In this document: piece by piece, positions 1 to 8,026 of the stretch
Layout: each line of letters starts with the position of its first letter
Numbering within the stretch: the stretch's first letter is position 1
Assembly (NCBI RefSeq): GCF_041245805.1
Contig: NZ_CP162490.1
Coordinates: 4,875,001 to 4,939,000, forward strand
Direction: 5' to 3'
Source of the DNA: Xanthomonas sp. DAR 34887
GTDB taxonomy: Bacteria > Pseudomonadota > Gammaproteobacteria > Xanthomonadales > Xanthomonadaceae
DNA: 64,000 nt
The notes under the pieces: model-generated
The model's input: only the letters and a program-made list of their open reading frames with translations
Told to the model about the DNA's origin: nothing
The model's database searches: none
Made by a program: the position numbers and the translations under genes

Positions 1-454
1 TGGGTGATCAGCCTCCACAGCTCCCTGAGTTCAAGTCCATCGATGCTCCCACCTGGTGGGCGCTGCCGAGCAACTGCGATCTCAGCTGATCGCGCGGCGG
101 CACAATACGGCTTCGCCCCAGGCCCCAGTCCAACTGGGGCTTCCCAGCTGTGGGCTAGAACATCCAGGTAGTCACCGATTCAGGAGCGAAGAGTTCAAAC
201 GTCCCGGCACTGCTGCTTGCCCGGACTGCAAGCTGGCGGCTTCGTCGTTGATCAAGGGCAGTGGTTGGCCCGCCGCGGAGCCGATCGGCAGACGGGACTC
301 GGCGCCCGGGGAAAACGCTACTGCTGACCAGATGGGCGCGCAAGCGCCAGCCCCAGGGCCGCTCAAAGCGGCTACGAGGATAGACAGATGTCTTCCGGCC
401 GCCGGCCTTCCCGAGCCGCCCCTGCCTGTTCCAGGAACCTCAAGGGCAAAAAGC

Positions 455-478
455 AAAGGCCTCGCATGCGAGGCCTTT
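455..478 (-). terminator. Perfect palindrome, likely rho-independent terminator
   Basis: A perfect 24-bp palindrome with arms AAAGGCCTCGCA and its complement. On the minus strand it is followed by GCTTTTTGC, a T-rich tail, so it probably ends transcripts coming from the genes at 648-1437. It abuts a tRNA-end-like sequence, so it could instead be part of an attachment region. Confidence 0.5.
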
Positions 479-497
479 GATCGTCGGCGCTTGAGTG

Positions 498-524
498 GAG
501 GTTCTAGCCCCCGTCCCCCAACCA
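498..524 (+). other. tRNA 3'-end-like fragment, possible att relic
   Basis: The sequence GGAGGTTCTAGC followed by CCCCGTCCCCCAACCA resembles a T-arm, a GTCCCCC acceptor strand, a discriminator A and an encoded CCA. The T-loop is corrupted (TTCTAGC instead of the usual TTCGANT) and no matching 5' half is found within 90 bases upstream. Such isolated 3' ends are commonly left at the edge of elements that integrate into tRNA genes. The acceptor strand would suit a tRNA starting with GGGGGAC/T, such as tRNA-Gln. This reading is tentative. Confidence 0.3.
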
Positions 525-647
525 TGGTGGGTGAAGTGGCCTGGACGACGGAGACAGATTGCCATCGTTGACATGGGAGATCGATCAGCCAGCTGCCCAT
601 TGCGGCGTCAGAGAACTCCGCACGCCAGCAGCACTTCTACCAACGAG

Positions 648-941
648 TCAAACTCTTTTCTTTACAGCCACAAAAAGCAAAGCGACAGTAATGACCACAA
701 AAGCCATCATCACGTAACTAGAAAAATCAAGAACTCGCACAACCCTCGATGCGCACTGCTCAGATGAGCACAAAGCAGGAACGCCTCGAGCAGCCAGCCT
801 CACCAGAACAACACCAAAAATCATGCCCATGGCTAGAAATATAGAAGGAACGATCGCGCGCCCTTTCCGCCAAGCCATGAAAAACCAACCCAAAGAAATG
901 GCTAACGATAAAAAATAGGTGACCAAAAAAGTAGCGTTCAT
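648..941 (-). CDS. Small integral membrane protein, unknown function
   Basis: The 97-residue product is strongly hydrophobic, with about three predicted membrane segments (roughly residues 5-22, 29-50 and 74-93) and a basic C-terminal tail (VKKRV). Two cysteines close together (CSSEQC, about residues 58-63) lie in the loop before the last segment. An AGGGA sequence precedes the ATG. It lies downstream of the H-NS-like gene on the same strand with a 91-bp gap. I do not recognise a family. Small multi-pass proteins are common in defence and phage islands, but nothing here assigns a role. Confidence 0.55.
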   Translation of the reverse strand: MNATFLVTYFLSLAISLGWFFMAWRKGRAIVPSIFLAMGMIFGVVLVRLAARGVPALCSSEQCASRVVRVLDFSSYVMMAFVVITVALLFVAVKKRV

Positions 942-1032
942 TCATTCCCTGTAGCAATGCCCACGGCCCCGCCAAGCCCACAGATGTCTCATGAGCTTGC
1001 GCTCTACTGAGGTCCTGCAAAGGGGACAGCGC

Positions 1033-1437
1033 CTAGCCCGGATACTTCGGGAACTTCTCGTCCGGGTGATTGGCCTTCCAATGCTTGTAGGCAGCGGTGC
1101 CCTCCCACGCCGTGAAGGCACGCGGGGGACGACCCCGGCCGCTCCATGTCTCATGCGTATGCGGCAGCCAATACTTGGGGGCGACTTCCTTCCTGGCCTG
1201 GGTGGGAGCGGCCTTGCGGCCACGGCCCGGGCTGTTGGCGCCAATGGCCACCGCCAGTTCGGCCTTCTGCTTCGGAGTGAAGTACTCGCCGTATAGGCTC
1301 AGCAGGCCCGCGATTTCCGCGACAGCCGCGGCGGCCTGTTCTTGGCGGAGCGCCGCTTCCCGCTCTTCCAGCTTACGGAGTTCCTCTACAATCTTGGCCT
1401 TGGCAGAAAAAATCGACTCCAGAGTTTTCTTACTCAT
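1033..1437 (-). CDS. H-NS family DNA-binding protein
   Basis: This 134-residue protein has the two-part H-NS/StpA layout. An N-terminal charged, heptad-like oligomerisation helix (residues 1-45, rich in K, E, L and A) is joined by a Lys/Arg/Pro linker to a C-terminal AT-hook-like DNA-binding motif, TWSGRGRPPRAF (97-108), with W98 and the RGRPP core intact. H-NS proteins bind curved AT-rich DNA and silence horizontally acquired genes. Its place inside a lower-GC island suggests it may silence the neighbouring genes or counteract the host H-NS-like protein. The family call is firm; the regulatory role is inference. Confidence 0.88.
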   Translation of the reverse strand: MSKKTLESIFSAKAKIVEELRKLEEREAALRQEQAAAAVAEIAGLLSLYGEYFTPKQKAELAVAIGANSPGRGRKAAPTQARKEVAPKYWLPHTHETWSGRGRPPRAFTAWEGTAAYKHWKANHPDEKFPKYPG

Positions 1438-1886
1438 TAAGCTAATCGCCTGTTAGGAAGATGGGTCTTATCCCGGAGGCCAAGAGTTTATCGGAATTGC
1501 GCCGGCGCAGCGTCTTCGTCGTACAACACCAAATCCATTCAATCCACTTTGGGGCTACCTTCTCAAACGGCGCCAGGCATCGAACTGCACGTCGTAAAGC
1601 TGCCGGCCGCAATTCGAATATATCGTTGGCCAAGAAATATTCTTCAATTAGTTTGACGGCGTCATCGCCGTGACTGTCGGCTCAGTCAATCTGACCGGCA
1701 TCACGCCGAACGCGATGTCTTCCAGAAGAGTGCCTCCGCCAAGCGCACCCAAATGAGATGTGTTTCCGCTGATCGTTTCACCACCAACGGCGCGGAGCAC
1801 GCATTGGGAGGATCGGCCATGGGAGCAGATGGATCGGGTCGATGTGTGGGGCCGTACAATGAGGGAACACGATACGGAGATCGGAC
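1438..1886. other. Intergenic stretch before the nucleotidyltransferase
   Basis: The divergent spacer between the H-NS-like gene (minus) and the nucleotidyltransferase gene (plus) is about 450 bp. No recognisable coding sequence is present. It presumably carries promoters for both directions, but I cannot place -35/-10 boxes with confidence. GGAGA at 1876-1880 is the likely ribosome binding site for the TTG start at 1887. Confidence 0.4.
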
Positions 1887-2648
1887 TTGACTGGCGACCA
1901 GTACCTGAATGCAATTCTCGCGCGGGAGGCCGTCGATACCTCCTTCTTTTCCCCCGCATTGTTAGCGAAGGCAACGCTGACGCCGGTGATCAATGCCTGG
2001 GGCGCTCACTTCATACAGTCTGTATCCCCAAGCGGATCCTTCGCGAAGGGCACGGCGAACGCGAGCGGCACCGACGTGGATATCTTCATCTCCTTGCTTC
2101 CGTCCACTCCCAATAGCCTCAGGGAAATCTACCTGACGCTCTTCAGGGCTCTGACAAATGTAGGCTACACCGTCCGTAAGCAAGACGTGTCCCTGGGCAT
2201 CCGCGTGGGTCTGATTGATGTGGATCTCATCCCCGGGAAGCAGCAAACGCCGCTCACTACGGACCATAGTCTCTATCGCAGCCGGGCGGATACATGGACC
2301 AAGACCAACGTTCAAACTCACATTGACGTAGTTCGTGCGGCCGGCAAGCAGGCTGAGACGAGAATCATCAAGCTCTGGCGAGATCAGAATAGGCTGGACT
2401 TCCCATCGGTCTACCTCGAGCTCGTGGTGATCAGGGCCCTGCAGCTGAACTTTTCCGGGAGCCTGGCCGAGCGCGTTCGGGCCGTTCTGCACTTCTTGGC
2501 CAACAATTTCGCGTCTGCTCGAATCATTGATCCTGCCAATGGAAGCAACGTGATCTCAGACGACCTTACGCTCGCAGACAAGCTTGCGATCGAGCGCACA
2601 GCGCAATTCGCACTTGCGCAGCAAACATGGGGCAGCATCGTCCAATGA
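1887..2648 (+). CDS. Nucleotidyltransferase, CD-NTase / class-I CCA-like
   Basis: The 253-residue protein shows the polymerase-beta-type nucleotidyltransferase signature: G50-S51 in PSGSFAKGT, the metal-binding pair D63/D65 in GTDVDIF, and a third carboxylate, D113, in LIDVDLIPG. The helical region after it (about 130-200) resembles the substrate-handling domain of archaeal CCA enzymes, OAS and bacterial CD-NTases. All three catalytic acids are present, so an active enzyme is expected. The start is TTG with GGAGA 6 bases upstream; no suitable ATG follows nearby. The stop overlaps the ATG of the next gene (ATGA), so the two are translationally coupled. In CBASS such enzymes make cyclic nucleotide alarms, but the product here is unknown. 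Confidence 0.82.
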   Translation: MTGDQYLNAILAREAVDTSFFSPALLAKATLTPVINAWGAHFIQSVSPSGSFAKGTANASGTDVDIFISLLPSTPNSLREIYLTLFRALTNVGYTVRKQDVSLGIRVGLIDVDLIPGKQQTPLTTDHSLYRSRADTWTKTNVQTHIDVVRAAGKQAETRIIKLWRDQNRLDFPSVYLELVVIRALQLNFSGSLAERVRAVLHFLANNFASARIIDPANGSNVISDDLTLADKLAIERTAQFALAQQTWGSIVQ

Positions 2649-3364
2649 CACAGCCATCGCTTCCCAATCTTCTGGATCACCTGCACGAGCAGGTGGAGGC
2701 GGAACTGAGAACTGCCCGCTCGGCGTTGCACCACCCCACCGACAAGGGTGATGCCAGTGAGCAGGTCTGGATCAACCTGCTGAGCAGCTACTTGCCCAAG
2801 CGCTACGTGGTGAGCAAGGCGCACGTGGTAGATAGCGAAGGGAACTTCAGCCAGCAGATCGATGTGGTCATACACGATCGCCAATACTCCCCATTGGTAT
2901 TCAGCTACCAAGGAGTGCATTACGTCCCTGCGGAAAGTGTCTATGCGGTCTTCGAGGCCAAACAAGAGACCAACGCAGAAACTATGAGCTATGCGCAGAG
3001 CAAGGCGGAGAGTGTAAGGAGGCTGACCAGGACCAGCATGCCAGTGCCTACGGTCGACGGCCCCAAGCCGGCCAAGGAGCCGGGCCGTATCCTGGCCGGC
3101 CTGCTCTCATTGAGTTGCCCCTGGAAGCCTCCGCTGGGAGAGACCTTGGCCCACCATGTTCATGCCAGAGGTGGGGATGCACAGCTCGATATGGGCTGCA
3201 TCGCAGATGCCGGAACATTCTTCATGAGCAATGAGGGCGCGCTGGAAGGCCAGCCTGGATCGCGCGCAGCAACTCGCTTCCTGCTCGAGCTGATGGCTAG
3301 GTTGCAGGAGCTCGGGACAGTTCCGATGCTTGATATCCGCAGCTACGCCAGGCATATCCCGTAG
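2645..3364 (+). CDS. DUF6602-like protein, probable PD-(D/E)XK nuclease fold
   Basis: This 239-residue protein begins at the ATG overlapping the nucleotidyltransferase stop. An N-terminal helical part (1-40) is followed by a block typical of DUF6602: ASEQVW with E39, a helix ending in YLPKRY, QIDVVIHD with D73, and AVFEAKQ with E104-x-K106. Together these look like the E, D and ExK core of a PD-(D/E)XK nuclease fold. The C-terminal half (about 120-239) has no motif I recognise and could recognise a ligand or partner. Tight coupling to a nucleotidyltransferase suggests an effector role. Family membership is from memory of the motif pattern; nuclease activity and activation by a nucleotide signal are inference. 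Confidence 0.72.
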   Translation: MTQPSLPNLLDHLHEQVEAELRTARSALHHPTDKGDASEQVWINLLSSYLPKRYVVSKAHVVDSEGNFSQQIDVVIHDRQYSPLVFSYQGVHYVPAESVYAVFEAKQETNAETMSYAQSKAESVRRLTRTSMPVPTVDGPKPAKEPGRILAGLLSLSCPWKPPLGETLAHHVHARGGDAQLDMGCIADAGTFFMSNEGALEGQPGSRAATRFLLELMARLQELGTVPMLDIRSYARHIP

Positions 3365-3736
3365 GTCTGGCGCGAGGGCAGCTTGACCCTGTGGGCCGGT
3401 GAGTGAAGCGCTGGCCCAGCTGCTCCACGCCAGCAGGTGTGCTATCTGCGCATCGCTCTTCTGGGGTCCCTTTCCCGGGCGATGAACGCCCCGCCATCAT
3501 GCATGCCTGCGTATTGGTTGCCCTCCACGTGCTCTGGCCAAAGCTGTCCAGGAAGACCTACAAAGTCCAGGGGGGAGATCAACTTCGTCGATGGGTCCAA
3601 CGTACGCCGAAACGTATCGTGTAATCCCGGTTAGCCGAAGGTGCCCCAGCATTCGGGGCTGGTGGCCGTTCAGGAGACGGAGGCTCTCGGCGTTGCCGCC
3701 GCACGCCCTTGCCCGATGCGTAGCCCAGCGGGTGAA
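3365..3736. other. Convergent intergenic spacer
   Basis: About 370 bp separates the plus-strand DUF6602-like gene from the minus-strand HEPN-like gene, which converge. Short open frames exist on the plus strand but have no recognisable content. No clear hairpin terminator was found by eye. Confidence 0.4.
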
Positions 3737-5098
3737 CTATGCGCGTTGTGTCCGCGGCTGGACGAGAAGTACTCCCTGATCTAGCAGATCATCCAGGAAG
3801 GCGTCCCGCCCCAGCGTCAGATTGGCCTGGTTTGCCATCACCAAGCCGTCTACTACGCGCCTGGCAAGCGTGCGGGCCCGAATTCGGAGACCGGCTGGGA
3901 TCGCCTGCATCGATCTGCCGTGCAGGAACTTGCTGCGCAGCTCGAACAGATTCCTGTAGTCGGACGCTGCCTGTACATCAAGCAGCGCCGCCAAGCGGGC
4001 GCACATCCTTTCCGTCGCCCCAAGCCCACCGTGAGTGCTCACCCCCGAGCTGGACTTACGCTTGTAGTCGCCCGGCAAGCCGAGCGCCGCCTCGATGGCA
4101 AGCAGATGAGCCATGAACTCGTCGATGCCATCAGCCAGGAAGGCACGGGTGAAAAAATGGGCTACGGGCGTTTGGAACAGCTGCAGCTGAGGGAGCTGTG
4201 AGATAGCCTGAAGGCGGCCAGCGAAATGTTCGGTAAGCGCGTCTGCCGACCCATCTGAGAGCCACATCGCGACGGGCTGGGAAATTTCGACCGGGCGACC
4301 GTCTGCCTCATGGGCGATCCGATCCTCCCAAGTGAGGGTATCCGAGCTGGGCGGCCGCTTCATGATGGAGAACAGATCATGGTCCACCGAGTACAACCAA
4401 GGAATCTGCATCCCGCGCCATTCGATGTGCGGCGCATCTGCCCAGATTTCCCAGGGTGCCAGCGCTAGCCAGAACAGTGCAGTCTCAACGGCCTCTGGAT
4501 ACCTGCCCCGGTGGGGCTCGATGCGCCCATAGTCCTCCTGCGGATCGAACGAGAATCGAAATAGTTCACGACCTCCAGGGCCACGAGCGATCGGCACTTC
4601 CTCCCGCACTACCAGCCAATGGAACTGGGAGAATTCGTAAAGATCAAAGCTTCCCTCCGGATGAATTCTCTCCATCCGATCAAGGTCAACAAGCTCGCGA
4701 AGCTCAGCCATGGTCAGTCGACCGACCATCGCATTGCCGAAGTGTGCACCTGGAAGGCCATCTGCAAGATCGAGAGGCATCAGATGGAACCGCGCAAAGC
4801 TCGTTGCTTCAAGCGCGGCCTGCAGTCGATCCGCAGCATCCCTTGCCGGCATGGCCAAGTGCTTCTTGGAAGCAGGCAGTCCGCATGGCAGACCAAGGCC
4901 AGCCAGCGCACTGGACATGGATATGCCGCCGAACATCTTGCGCACCTCAGCACAGTTGGGTGCAATCGCATCCAATAGTTGGGCGTAAAGGGGAGTCTCT
5001 GTCAGATTCTTCCAGGAAGAATCGGGGAGCTCCCAAATCCCCTCCATTGCGTCTATTAGCTGCGCGGACGGCCTCCCGGCGAATGAGCTACTCATCAT
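3737..5098 (-). CDS. HEPN-like protein partnered with TIR gene
   Basis: The 453-residue protein is unrecognised over most of its length. Its C-terminal fifth resembles ApeA-like HEPN domains: an alpha-helical stretch with RMCARLAALL, then YRNLFELRSKFLHG, carrying the R388-x4-H393 ribonuclease signature of HEPN toxins, followed by another long helix. The first about 300 residues are soluble, rich in W, P and acidic residues, and could be a sensor. I chose the ATG at 5098, although the frame is open further upstream, because it overlaps the TIR gene stop in ATGATGA. Translational coupling to a TIR protein suggests one defence unit in which the HEPN domain cleaves RNA. That role is inference; the R-x4-H motif is seen. 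Confidence 0.65.
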   Translation of the reverse strand: MMSSSFAGRPSAQLIDAMEGIWELPDSSWKNLTETPLYAQLLDAIAPNCAEVRKMFGGISMSSALAGLGLPCGLPASKKHLAMPARDAADRLQAALEATSFARFHLMPLDLADGLPGAHFGNAMVGRLTMAELRELVDLDRMERIHPEGSFDLYEFSQFHWLVVREEVPIARGPGGRELFRFSFDPQEDYGRIEPHRGRYPEAVETALFWLALAPWEIWADAPHIEWRGMQIPWLYSVDHDLFSIMKRPPSSDTLTWEDRIAHEADGRPVEISQPVAMWLSDGSADALTEHFAGRLQAISQLPQLQLFQTPVAHFFTRAFLADGIDEFMAHLLAIEAALGLPGDYKRKSSSGVSTHGGLGATERMCARLAALLDVQAASDYRNLFELRSKFLHGRSMQAIPAGLRIRARTLARRVVDGLVMANQANLTLGRDAFLDDLLDQGVLLVQPRTQRA

Positions 5099-6204
5099 AT
5101 CTTCAGCCTCCGCAACAGCTTCTCCAATCCTTCGACATACTTTTCCTCGCTGGAGAAGTCGGCGTAGAGCTTCCCTCTCAGGAAAGTCGGGATATCGCAT
5201 TCTTCGTAGAGCATGGGCAGGACGACCACCTCGCCGCTACTGATCTCCCGGTTCATTGCCACATCAAGTTCCTTCTTGACCCAGGGTGCATCGATCGACT
5301 TATGCGATAGAACTACACCGACGTATCGGCTCATTGCCATTCCCTCATCAATCTTTGCGATCAACGAGTCACCCACTTGAATCTCGGCTTCATCCAACCA
5401 GACCTTTGGCACACCACGAGCCATCAGATCACGTCTGAGCTTCCTGACGAACGGCTTGTCGACACTGGTATGGCTAAGGAATATCCCGTGATACCTAGGA
5501 GCGTCTGGCTCGGCCTTGCTCACAGCGAGGGCGCCTAGAATGAGATGGTTGGTCGCCTCCTGCGTCAAGGGCGGAGTTATTAGCCAGCCCGTGGTTGCAC
5601 CAATTTCAACTTTAGCCCCAAGTTGGTAGCCCTCCGGGGTCGCTGCAATCGTGCTCAAGCCCGGCTCATCGTGCTCAAGAGCGATCCCCCAGCCACCGAC
5701 AGCGGACAGGTTTTCGAAGTAGGCGGCGAAGGGCGTATCGGGATCGATGAAGCCCACTCTTCTGCCCTTCTTGAGGATCTGCCCGCTACGCCGGATCGCG
5801 GCCGTCATCGCCGGCGCCAGGTATCCCAGGCTTGTCTCTCGATAGCCGAAGAAGTTCATCCTTCTTGGTTCAGCCATGCACCAGACCACTGTCGCACCCG
5901 CGGCCAATGCTGCTTCCAACTCATTCTGGCGGTCAGCACTGTCAAAGACGGTGTCGAGATCGTGCTCTCTATAGTCCGTCTTCAAGTCCAAGAGCTCCTG
6001 ATCTGAGCCAGAGTGCGCGCCCTCTTTGCCGAAGAGGAAGTGGCTATAGCTTTGTGGACTGATAACGATGACGTCATATTCATAGAGCGGATACGCAGCT
6101 CTGGCCTCATCGATGTCTGAACGGCAAAGTCCGAGTTGCTCGAACTCCACTCCTTCGATCGGGTTACCGGTGTACTCCATACCGACAGTCAGCACTCTCT
6201 TCAT
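5095..6204 (-). CDS. TIR-domain protein with novel N-terminal domain
   Basis: This 369-residue protein has a C-terminal TIR domain (about 239-358): the opening strand GIFLSHTSVDK, a BB-loop-like region DEAEIQVGDS, GVVLSHKSIDAPWVKKEL, and a closing VVVLPMLYEECDIP. E312 in WVKKEL is the likely catalytic glutamate of NAD-cleaving TIR enzymes. The N-terminal 235 residues look like an alpha/beta fold (VIVISPQSY, TVVWCMAEP, GWLITPP) that I cannot name and that may sense an infection signal. GGAGAG lies 5-6 bases before the ATG. The gene overlaps the following HEPN-like gene. Bacterial TIR domains deplete NAD or make signalling nucleotides in Thoeris and related systems; which applies here is unknown. 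Confidence 0.85.
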   Translation of the reverse strand: MKRVLTVGMEYTGNPIEGVEFEQLGLCRSDIDEARAAYPLYEYDVIVISPQSYSHFLFGKEGAHSGSDQELLDLKTDYREHDLDTVFDSADRQNELEAALAAGATVVWCMAEPRRMNFFGYRETSLGYLAPAMTAAIRRSGQILKKGRRVGFIDPDTPFAAYFENLSAVGGWGIALEHDEPGLSTIAATPEGYQLGAKVEIGATTGWLITPPLTQEATNHLILGALAVSKAEPDAPRYHGIFLSHTSVDKPFVRKLRRDLMARGVPKVWLDEAEIQVGDSLIAKIDEGMAMSRYVGVVLSHKSIDAPWVKKELDVAMNREISSGEVVVLPMLYEECDIPTFLRGKLYADFSSEEKYVEGLEKLLRRLKI

Positions 6205-6831
6205 GGGTTCTCTCCTTGCTCACCACTGTTCGCCGGTCACGCAGGACCCACACCGTTCCTGCCTGCCAATAGCACTGCTGCGAAGGGAAGTTCAAAGTGA
6301 TTTTTCAATGCAATCTTGGCAACTCATCTAATGTCTCCCGCTGCTCTCTCCGCGCTATTGGAGCAACACAAGCTACCCCAGCCTTGAAGTCAGATGCCGG
6401 AAAATTAATTTGAGCAGTGTAACAAGCTCCCCGATCTTTGCGCGCATGCTTCATTACGGTCCAAACCTAGCGAGATGTGTGGCAGATGAATTGGCGAACA
6501 GAGTAACCGTGGCATTTCTAAGCAAGCGACCACCCAGTGAGTGCGCTTGCCTTGGGCCAGCCACTTCAGTAATTTGCTAGGTTCCTAGCATCACCGCAGC
6601 GGTCAACTCGTGGATCAGTGCTAGTCCCATTAGGCCTTGGGCTAGCGCCTGATCTAGGGGGAAGGCCTGGGTGAATTGGCTAGACACCGAATGAGGGGTA
6701 GCGTCCGCTCAGGCAGCCACGTCGGTTGCAGGACGCGCTCTTGGGGACGACTCCAGAGGCAGGGAGTGGGCGCGATGAAAGGAAGCCTGTTGCTAGTGCC
6801 AGCCGTGCCAAGCGCAGATCATGCATTGCGG
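6205..6831. other. Non-coding stretch between TIR gene and small HEPN gene
   Basis: About 630 bp without a gene I can support. It contains the upstream region of the TIR/HEPN pair and the 3' flank of the small HEPN gene, both on the minus strand. Composition is mixed, with several A/T-rich patches (for example near 6300-6330 and 6400) that could hold a promoter for the TIR gene. Confidence 0.4.
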
Positions 6832-7398
6832 TCAGTAATTAGGGCCACCCTCGTTCGCCACGATAGCGTTCGCCGCGTGATGTGAGTTCAAGCTTAGAAG
6901 GTACCGCAGCATCAGTCCGCTCAATGCGCCGGCGACCATCTTCAGGTCCCACTCCGCACCCGCCGCACCGTACTCAAATTTGTCCTCAGAAAGGGCAGTA
7001 ACCCGTATGGCCGATCCCTGCATAGCGTAAAGAGTTGGATCGACGACGATTCTAGCTGCCTCGTACTTTTGTTCGAGCAGCTTTACATCCTGAGGTGTCA
7101 GCGTCTTTCCGGCCTCGTGTGCAAACTTGTTCCGCAAAGAATTCATGGCCAAGGATGCGATAGCGAGTTCCTTTGGGAAACCTAGAGCCGTGGCAAGCAT
7201 CACCTTATGTGAGAAATTTTGCGGGATCTTAAAAACTTCTAGCATGTCATCAGTCAACATCCCCTTTAAATACACCTCCAAACTTTGCTCAATTTGAAGA
7301 TGAAGCCTTAGCACCATGCCGATTTGATCGACCGTTTCCAAACCTTGGAGGAGATGATCCATCTGACCGATGGCATCGAGATAAAATTTGGTCGTCAT
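6832..7398 (-). CDS. Small HEPN-domain protein (MtlR/DUF4145-like)
   Basis: The product of 188 residues is mainly helical. It contains LRNKFAHE (88-95), matching the R89-x4-H94 signature of HEPN domains and the RNKFAH element shared with the mannitol-repressor MtlR and DUF4145-type families. Length fits those single-domain families. A GGGA sequence precedes the ATG. It stands alone, more than 600 bp from neighbours on both sides, yet lies between the TIR/HEPN operon and a protein kinase on the same strand. HEPN proteins act as RNases or as helical adaptors; no nucleotidyltransferase partner (as in MNT-HEPN toxin-antitoxins) is adjacent. Function is not assigned. Confidence 0.65.
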   Translation of the reverse strand: MTTKFYLDAIGQMDHLLQGLETVDQIGMVLRLHLQIEQSLEVYLKGMLTDDMLEVFKIPQNFSHKVMLATALGFPKELAIASLAMNSLRNKFAHEAGKTLTPQDVKLLEQKYEAARIVVDPTLYAMQGSAIRVTALSEDKFEYGAAGAEWDLKMVAGALSGLMLRYLLSLNSHHAANAIVANEGGPNY

Positions 7399-8026
7399 CC
7401 TATTTCCCTAGCGCCTGCGCCACGCGCACCGGCTGGTAAACTAGATACAAACAAGCTGCATGCATGTCAAGGCAATGGTAGGTTGGATAACGCAGCGCTC
7501 AAACTCTGGCGGGCGGGCTACTTGAAGACTTCCTTCACCGATTGGTCTTGTCCATCGGCGTTCAAAGGCACCCTCGCGGTCCTCGTAGAAGGGCTACCCG
7601 GGTACGAGCTAACGGGACGCAACGGCAGAGGCAGCATGTTCTAGATTTCGCTTACACCGACAGGGTCAATGCTATCACCCAATACCCCTTTGCACCCTTA
7701 GCCAGATGGTTACGGAAGAGCTGGCATGTAGCGGCCCGCTCCAGGCGCAACCAGCTTGTTCTGACCGGGGCACTTCACTGTCCGCTTTCGGCCAGGAGCG
7801 GTCATTGTGCGGGAGGCTCCAGCTTTGCACGATCCTTCCCGATGAATCACGAGACCGACTGCTCTAGCACGTGAACGGGTACCCGAGAATGATGTGATGA
7901 GAAATCCAAGTGGTGCACTGATCCGGGTCAACGACGACGAGCAAGAGCCGCAGTACTTCTGAGCTATCGATTTTATTGTGTGGGGACCTACGAGCGAGAA
8001 CGGGCTTTGCGGCGAGTGAGGCCGTG
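7399..8026. other. Non-coding stretch
   Basis: About 630 bp without a supportable gene. Near 7770-7810 a short segment (TGTCCGCTTTCGGCC then GAGCGGTCATTG) resembles a degenerate intergenic sequence; similar scraps occur near 9720 and 11827. I see no promoter or terminator that I can defend. Confidence 0.35.

Larger units (their letters stand above)
1..647. other. Non-coding stretch at the island edge
   Basis: I see no convincing gene here. The frames that stay open on both strands overlap each other and show no recognisable domain. The stretch holds a strong palindrome (455-478) and a tRNA-3'-end-like fragment (498-524), annotated separately. Base composition is mixed and less GC-biased than in the backbone to the right. 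Confidence 0.5.

Noticed and set aside
1442..1633. 63-residue minus-strand open frame upstream of the H-NS-like gene
   Set aside because: No ribosome binding site or recognisable sequence, and another frame is open on the opposite strand; treated as spacer.
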